Positions 61,255 through 64,000 of a stretch of DNA of 64,000 nt are shown piece after piece. The position numbers and the translations under genes were made by a program. Origin of the DNA: Chrysomallon squamiferum (Eukaryota > Mollusca > Gastropoda > Neomphalida > Peltospiridae). The stretch spans positions 17,434,189 to 17,498,188 of the forward strand of contig CM022675.1 in assembly GCA_012295275.1 (NCBI GenBank). The letters run 5' to 3'. The first letter of the stretch is position 1, and each line of letters opens with the position of its first letter. Under the pieces are notes generated by a model, which was not told where the DNA came from, searched no databases, and saw only the letters and a program-made list of their open reading frames with translations.

Positions 61255-64000
61255 CTAAGGCATTTTTCCCCCTGGATATTTCCTCCCAGTCAATTGCCCC
61301 AGTCATTTCCCCTCTGGTCATTTTCCCCCAGGTCATTTTTCATTATTCCCAAATTTAAGCAATGTTTGGCCCCTCAGAAAAACGTTATTAATGACTTAGA
61401 TATTTGACAGCTAAAACAGGTGGGAATTGTCATGGGAGGGAAATGACCTAGGGGGAAATGATTGGGTGGAATATCTGGGAGGAAATGCTCTGACACCATG
61501 TATACATATATATATATATTTCTTTCTCTTTGTTAACTGAAACATTGTCTGAGGAATCTTAAATATTGATATCTTTAATAACATCTCTTATTACTTATTT
61601 ACATGAAATTATATATTTTGAGCTGAAGATTTTTATCCACATTATAACATAGAGAACAATATTTAAAAAAAATAACAGAATTAAAATGTCAGGGTATTTG
61701 CAAATTTTGCTGCCATCAGTGTATCTGTGATAAGGACAAATGGGGATTATGAATTTCAGGTTGAATGCATACCTTGTGATGAGAAAGGGAAGGAGTACAC
61801 AGAAAATGATGACATTTTTGTAGATGATCCTAAAGAATTGGTTGGAAAACAAATTTGTTTTAATGTGAAGATTCTGAATGCTCGAGGATTACCAAACAAG
61901 TTTACAGTATGTTTAATATTATATATTATATATTTTTTCAAGTTGTCACCTAATATCAAACTAAGTTACACTTTAAAGCTTTCCCAATTTTGAATGATGT
62001 GACTGGAGATAATGTGGAGCTATGATATATAAAACTGCACTTAGCCTTTCTCTGTATCTGTTTTTCAGTTTTTTCTATGGAATTTTAATATTCATAATGT
62101 AACAAATATATTTACTTATTTTTTCCCTTTTTTTTTCTTTTTTTCAGGATATCTATGCAAAGTATTTAGTATACCATGAAACAAAGTATGTTGAGACAAA
62201 TAAAGTAAAGAATACATGCAACCCTGACTGGAATCACACCTATATGTACAAAAACCTGAAAACTGATGGAGAGGTGCAATATTTATCTTTATTTTCAGCT
62301 ATTTATTCACTGATTATAAACAAACAGCATATATGCTTTATATATTTTGAAGTCAATGACTTATGGTACAGGTATAATATATCAACATTTCAAATTAAGA
62401 TAAAACAGTTTAAATGTTTTCAAGTGAACTTTAAAATCAGGTTCTATGTCAGACTTCATTATTCTAGGCTACATTGTGATACAGGCATGTTCTTTGAATG
62501 GTCAGGTGTCAAGGAGGAGGACATTTTGTCACAATTTTCAGAAATCACAACAAACTTTTGGAATTTTGCAGTGATTTACTTTGTCTGTGAAAAAGAACAA
62601 TATTAGCCTTCTTGTATTAGCTTGTAAATTTATTATCACACTTTATTATTATTGGCAAAGTTTGGCTGTAAGCATATATAAACAAACAGTGAATTGTGAT
62701 TATATACACCTTTTTCAGAAGTATAGTCTAGCAGTATGGTTGATTTACTGTTTTCTAGGCCTGGTTATGAGTATGTTTAATGGTGTTCTATTTTGATTGC
62801 AGTTCATTGATTATCTGTGTAACAGCGCCATAATGATTCAAATCTGGGGTAAACAAAAACCACCCAAGAAGAAAAAGCAGGTGAACACAAAAGCTATCAT
62901 GATGGCTGAAGCTGCACAGAAAGGACAGATTGCTGTTGCAGCAAACACAAATGTTAAGGTATGATTAGAAATAGGCAAGGAAAAACAGTGTAAAAACAGC
63001 ATGTGAATGTATATCTTTTATGCACATGTTTCTATAAACAGAAAATTACTTAACCAGTTATTGAAGAAAGTGTGAATCAATTACAGTGACTACCCACATC
63101 TTTTAATTAGCAAACATAAACTTTCAGTTAAGTTAAAACCAATCATTGTTGAGCACGTGGCTAGGTGATGATAACCTTATTTGATGGGCATTAAGAATCA
63201 AACCTTAACTGTGCTCATAAACTTGTATCCCCCACCCTGCCCTGTGCCTGGTGATTTTTCTATCAGATTCACCTGAGTATGTAAAGAATGTAATACTTTG
63301 TTTTATTTTAGAGATTTGATGCTGAGAAGGTGAAGTACATGATGGAATCAGCAATGTTGAAAAAACGGCAATTACAGATGGAAATCAGACTGGTTGGTTT
63401 CCTTTATTGAAATTGTTTATTTTAATTATATTTCCTCTGTATAACCATTTTACTGTATAACAAATGTATGTTTAATAATAAACTGGAAAATAATTTTTAA
63501 AAATTTGTTTAACTGGAAAAAATATGGAGTATTTTGTTGCCTTTTAATTTTTAATTTATTTTTTTTAAAACTCTTTATTATCTGCATTTTTTCCTCTATG
63601 TTCTTGAGATGCAAAAGAAAATTAATATTTGATAGCTAATAATGTTTATATTTGGTAATGGTTATTTGTCATTTTCCTTCTGAGATACTAATGGAAATGA
63701 GTTAAATGTGTGAGCTGCACATTAAGTTATATTCAATTTGTGTCATATATCATTTTAATACATAATAAATATGTTTTTCTTTTTCAAATTATTATATAAA
63801 TTATTGTTCTTTTGAAAATACATTTACAGTTTTGTAAATATTTAGCCAAATATGTCACAAATAATGAAACAAAAATAACACTAATAATGGTTTTACCATG
63901 TTTTCAATTATTTCAGAAATCTATGAAGAAAATGCTTGATTTGGCAGAACAGTTCAAGAAGAAAAAGTTGTCTACATCACTGATCAGAAGCATCTATAAT
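38171..64000 (+). CDS. KIF28: Kinesin-3 family motor, KIF28-like; 942 codons in 23 exons, 3' end outside the window
   Basis: An ATP-driven, plus-strand-encoded microtubule motor. All 23 exons join in frame. The motor domain starts at [20 protein letters not shown]; the P-loop GQTGSGKS is at 111-118, switch I NATSSRAH at 226-233, switch II DLAGSE at 262-267. The neck follows YADRAKQIK. Residues about 365-449 are a charged coiled coil ([36 protein letters not shown]). FHA domain: about 463-575 ([20 protein letters not shown]). C2-like domain: about 770-865 ([28 protein letters not shown]). A basic, helical tail ends the window. The motor-FHA-C2 order, [12 protein letters not shown] after the P-loop and a size near 970 residues fit KIF28 rather than KIF1/13/14/16. 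The switch I serine usual in SSRSH is alanine here. The GSGKS P-loop is also a variant. Intron 1 has U12-type AT-AC ends; the others are GT..AG. Confidence 0.94.
38216..41811 (+). other. KIF28 intron 1, a candidate U12-type AT-AC intron (3.6 kb)
   Basis: The 5' end ATATCCTCTT differs by one inserted or substituted base from the U12 consensus ATATCCTTT. The branch-site match TCCTTAACT is at 41795-41803. The 3' end is CTATTCCTAC, placing AC ten bases after the branch adenosine. The interior carries TATTA/ATT microsatellites (38878-38940, 39937-40066) and A+T-rich DNA, with no gene seen. Confidence 0.88.
41795..41811 (+). promoter_or_regulatory. U12 branch site and AC acceptor
   Basis: TCCTTAACTATTCCTAC combines the minor-spliceosome branch consensus with the terminal AC. 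Joining after C41811 gives RPF followed directly by NKRERDRNA. Confidence 0.88.
41812..42018 (+). CDS. KIF28: KIF28 exon 2 (residues 16-84)
   Basis: [20 protein letters not shown] through KKFADQ; beta strands 1-3 of the motor. The donor is GTAATA. Confidence 0.96.
42367..42499 (+). CDS. KIF28: KIF28 exon 3 (residues 85-129), P-loop
   Basis: [20 protein letters not shown] with the nucleotide-binding P-loop at 111-118, then SVVGYGINK. Confidence 0.97.
42941..43020 (+). CDS. KIF28: KIF28 exon 4 (residues 129-155)
   Basis: [18 protein letters not shown] through TEFE. Phases 1 and 0 match its neighbours. Confidence 0.96.
43628..43739 (+). CDS. KIF28: KIF28 exon 5 (residues 156-193)
   Basis: [18 protein letters not shown], the conserved SxxEIYNExxxDLL kinesin motif, and [12 protein letters not shown]. 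Confidence 0.97.
43797..43991 (+). repeat. Minisatellite, ~40-bp unit, about five copies
   Basis: Units begin AAACTTAGTGGTATATGTTA with small variations. In intron 5, followed by CA repeats (about 44021-44043). Confidence 0.85.
44108..44219 (+). CDS. KIF28: KIF28 exon 6 (residues 193-230), switch I
   Basis: [20 protein letters not shown] and NMNATS; the serine codon that follows is split by the intron. Confidence 0.97.
45968..46094 (+). repeat. Repeat shared between introns 6 and 7, copy 1
   Basis: GAAAAACTTTATACACATGA, then GACATATTGTTCCTTACTAG and GGAGAAAAGAAATCACAGAA; the other copy is at about 49980-50105. Confidence 0.85.
47800..48420 (-). pseudogene. Possible decayed coding sequence, family unknown
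   Basis: The base composition is more balanced than in the neighbourhood. Minus-strand frames give coherent pieces ([73 protein letters not shown]), interrupted by stops. This suggests an old transposon or processed-gene relic, but no family was recognised. Confidence 0.3.
49032..49139 (+). CDS. KIF28: KIF28 exon 7 (residues 230-266)
   Basis: [14 protein letters not shown] through LVDLAG; completes switch I and reaches switch II. Split-codon phases 2 and 2. Confidence 0.97.
49140..50975 (+). other. KIF28 intron 7 (1.8 kb)
   Basis: Besides the shared repeat copy and two GT runs (about 49968-49981 and 50106-50121), nothing notable. Confidence 0.6.
49980..50105 (+). repeat. Repeat shared between introns 6 and 7, copy 2
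   Basis: Same order and orientation as 45968-46094 with scattered substitutions, 4.0 kb apart and with exon 7 between them. Confidence 0.85.
50976..51177 (+). CDS. KIF28: KIF28 exon 8 (residues 266-333), switch II and microtubule-binding face
   Basis: [50 protein letters not shown]. These are hallmark kinesin loop 12/helix 4 sequences. Confidence 0.97.
51380..51434. repeat. CATA/TA microsatellite in KIF28 intron 8
   Basis: CATA units followed by an alternating TA run. Confidence 0.9.
51495..51555 (+). CDS. KIF28: KIF28 exon 9 (residues 334-354)
   Basis: [20 protein letters not shown]; end of the motor core. Confidence 0.97.
51994..52155 (+). CDS. KIF28: KIF28 exon 10 (residues 354-408), neck
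   Basis: [20 protein letters not shown], then [16 protein letters not shown] and an acidic stretch DDDEELTDE. Confidence 0.96.
52156..53763 (+). other. KIF28 intron 10 (1.6 kb)
   Basis: It carries the minisatellite at 53030-53345. Short open frames at 52534-53059 are unconvincing. Confidence 0.6.
53030..53345 (+). repeat. Minisatellite, roughly 58-bp unit, about five diverged copies
   Basis: Repeated blocks CAAATACCTGAAATGTAATA and TTACCTGGAACACTGGAAA alternate with small variations. Confidence 0.8.
53764..53888 (+). CDS. KIF28: KIF28 exon 11 (residues 408-449), coiled coil
   Basis: [20 protein letters not shown], then [11 protein letters not shown]. Heptad-like, highly charged. Donor GTGAGT. 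Confidence 0.93.
54295..54467 (+). CDS. KIF28: KIF28 exon 12 (residues 450-507), FHA start
   Basis: [20 protein letters not shown] and [16 protein letters not shown]; the G-x-G of the FHA phosphopeptide fold. Confidence 0.95.
54668..54799 (+). CDS. KIF28: KIF28 exon 13 (residues 507-551), FHA core
   Basis: [37 protein letters not shown]. The SxxH-type FHA binding loop is present as SIAEHH. Confidence 0.95.
54800..55778 (+). other. KIF28 intron 13 (1.0 kb)
   Basis: Nothing notable beyond an unsupported open frame at 55340-55567. Confidence 0.55.
55779..55927 (+). CDS. KIF28: KIF28 exon 14 (residues 551-601)
   Basis: [20 protein letters not shown] ends the FHA fold; [20 protein letters not shown] follows. 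Confidence 0.95.
56479..56627 (+). CDS. KIF28: KIF28 exon 15 (residues 601-650)
   Basis: [20 protein letters not shown] and [19 protein letters not shown]. Confidence 0.94.
57222..57356 (+). CDS. KIF28: KIF28 exon 16 (residues 651-695)
   Basis: [20 protein letters not shown] through GWDVPE. The donor GAG|GTTGTT is weak, but it is required to join PE to ARDPFAED. Confidence 0.92.
57357..59832 (+). other. KIF28 intron 16 (2.5 kb)
   Basis: Long ATT/TTTA-rich stretch (57540-57740) with a T run at 57753-57778; no gene seen. Confidence 0.6.
59833..59916 (+). CDS. KIF28: KIF28 exon 17 (residues 696-723)
   Basis: [20 protein letters not shown] and WLQSLAYI; the kinesin-3 region between FHA and C2. 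Confidence 0.94.
59917..61119 (+). other. KIF28 intron 17 (1.2 kb)
   Basis: No repeats or genes that I can identify. Confidence 0.55.
61120..61182 (+). CDS. KIF28: KIF28 exon 18 (residues 724-744)
   Basis: [20 protein letters not shown] plus N; phase 0 at both ends. Confidence 0.93.
61217..61500. mobile_element. C/G-rich foldback element beside a 34-nt T run
   Basis: Left half: GGCATTTTTCCCCCTGG and GTCATTTTCCCCCAGGTCAT. The right half has the mirror blocks GGAAATGACCTAGGGGGAAA and GGGAGGAAATGC. The motif GTCATTTCCCC also recurs in tandem. It lies in intron 18 just after a T run (61217-61250). Confidence 0.65.
61760..61906 (+). CDS. KIF28: KIF28 exon 19 (residues 745-793), C2-like start
   Basis: [20 protein letters not shown], then [19 protein letters not shown], a C2-type first strand and loop. 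Confidence 0.95.
62148..62273 (+). CDS. KIF28: KIF28 exon 20 (residues 794-835), C2-like
   Basis: [20 protein letters not shown] and [16 protein letters not shown], the NPxWN block of C2 domains. Donor GTGCAA. Confidence 0.95.
62803..62958 (+). CDS. KIF28: KIF28 exon 21 (residues 836-887)
   Basis: [20 protein letters not shown] closes the C2-like fold; a lysine-rich PPKKKKQ and an alanine-rich helix follow. Confidence 0.95.
63312..63392 (+). CDS. KIF28: KIF28 exon 22 (residues 888-914)
   Basis: [20 protein letters not shown] through EIRL, helical tail. The donor GTTGGT is weak but frame-consistent. Confidence 0.88.
63917..64000 (+). CDS. KIF28: KIF28 exon 23 (residues 915-942, cut by window end)
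   Basis: After [26 protein letters not shown] and SLIRSIYN, open to the last base. Given the family's usual length, the stop probably lies shortly beyond. Confidence 0.88.

Noticed and set aside
1-64000. CRISPR arrays, bacterial operons, tRNA or rRNA genes
   Set aside because: The window is clearly eukaryotic; tandem repeats seen are micro- and minisatellites, and no cloverleaf or rRNA signature was noticed by eye.

Overview
The window is animal (metazoan) nuclear DNA: strongly A+T-rich, with short exons of 45-250 bp, long introns, many simple repeats and several families of old interspersed repeats. The proteins fit a bilaterian, most plausibly a marine invertebrate such as a mollusc. That placement is inference and no species can be named. 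Exons were assembled by hand from GT..AG junctions, reading-frame continuity and remembered family motifs.

Layout. (1) 1-153, minus strand: a possible edge exon of an unrecognised membrane protein. (2) 3904-5149, minus strand: a three-exon gene for a 144-residue protein resembling the sperm/ciliary microtubule inner protein SPMIP11 (TEX49). (3) 5874-34536, plus strand: a complete ten-exon CCT5 gene (TCP-1 epsilon subunit, 539 residues). Its start lies 724 bp from that of gene 2, head to head. Introns 1, 5 and 8 are filled with interspersed repeats, including kilobase-scale inverted copies, clusters of nuclear-receptor-like half-sites, and a dead mariner-like transposase inside a tandem duplication. 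(4) 34537-38170: intergenic, holding small MITEs and a candidate kinesin promoter with duplicated TAGCAAC boxes and a TATA-like box. (5) 38171 to the window end, plus strand: 23 exons (942 codons) of a kinesin-3 family motor of the KIF28 type, with motor, coiled coil, FHA and C2-like domains. The last few codons probably lie outside the window.

The most notable observation is that kinesin intron 1 appears to be a U12-type AT-AC intron. It starts ATATCCTCTT, ends AC, and has a TCCTTAAC branch site ten bases before its end. Only these boundaries join the two halves of the conserved motor start. The window shows no operon-like logic. CCT5 is a cytosolic chaperonin subunit whose best-known clients are actin and tubulin. 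The SPMIP11-like gene would act inside axonemal microtubules, and the kinesin moves along microtubules. A shared tubulin theme is suggestive only.
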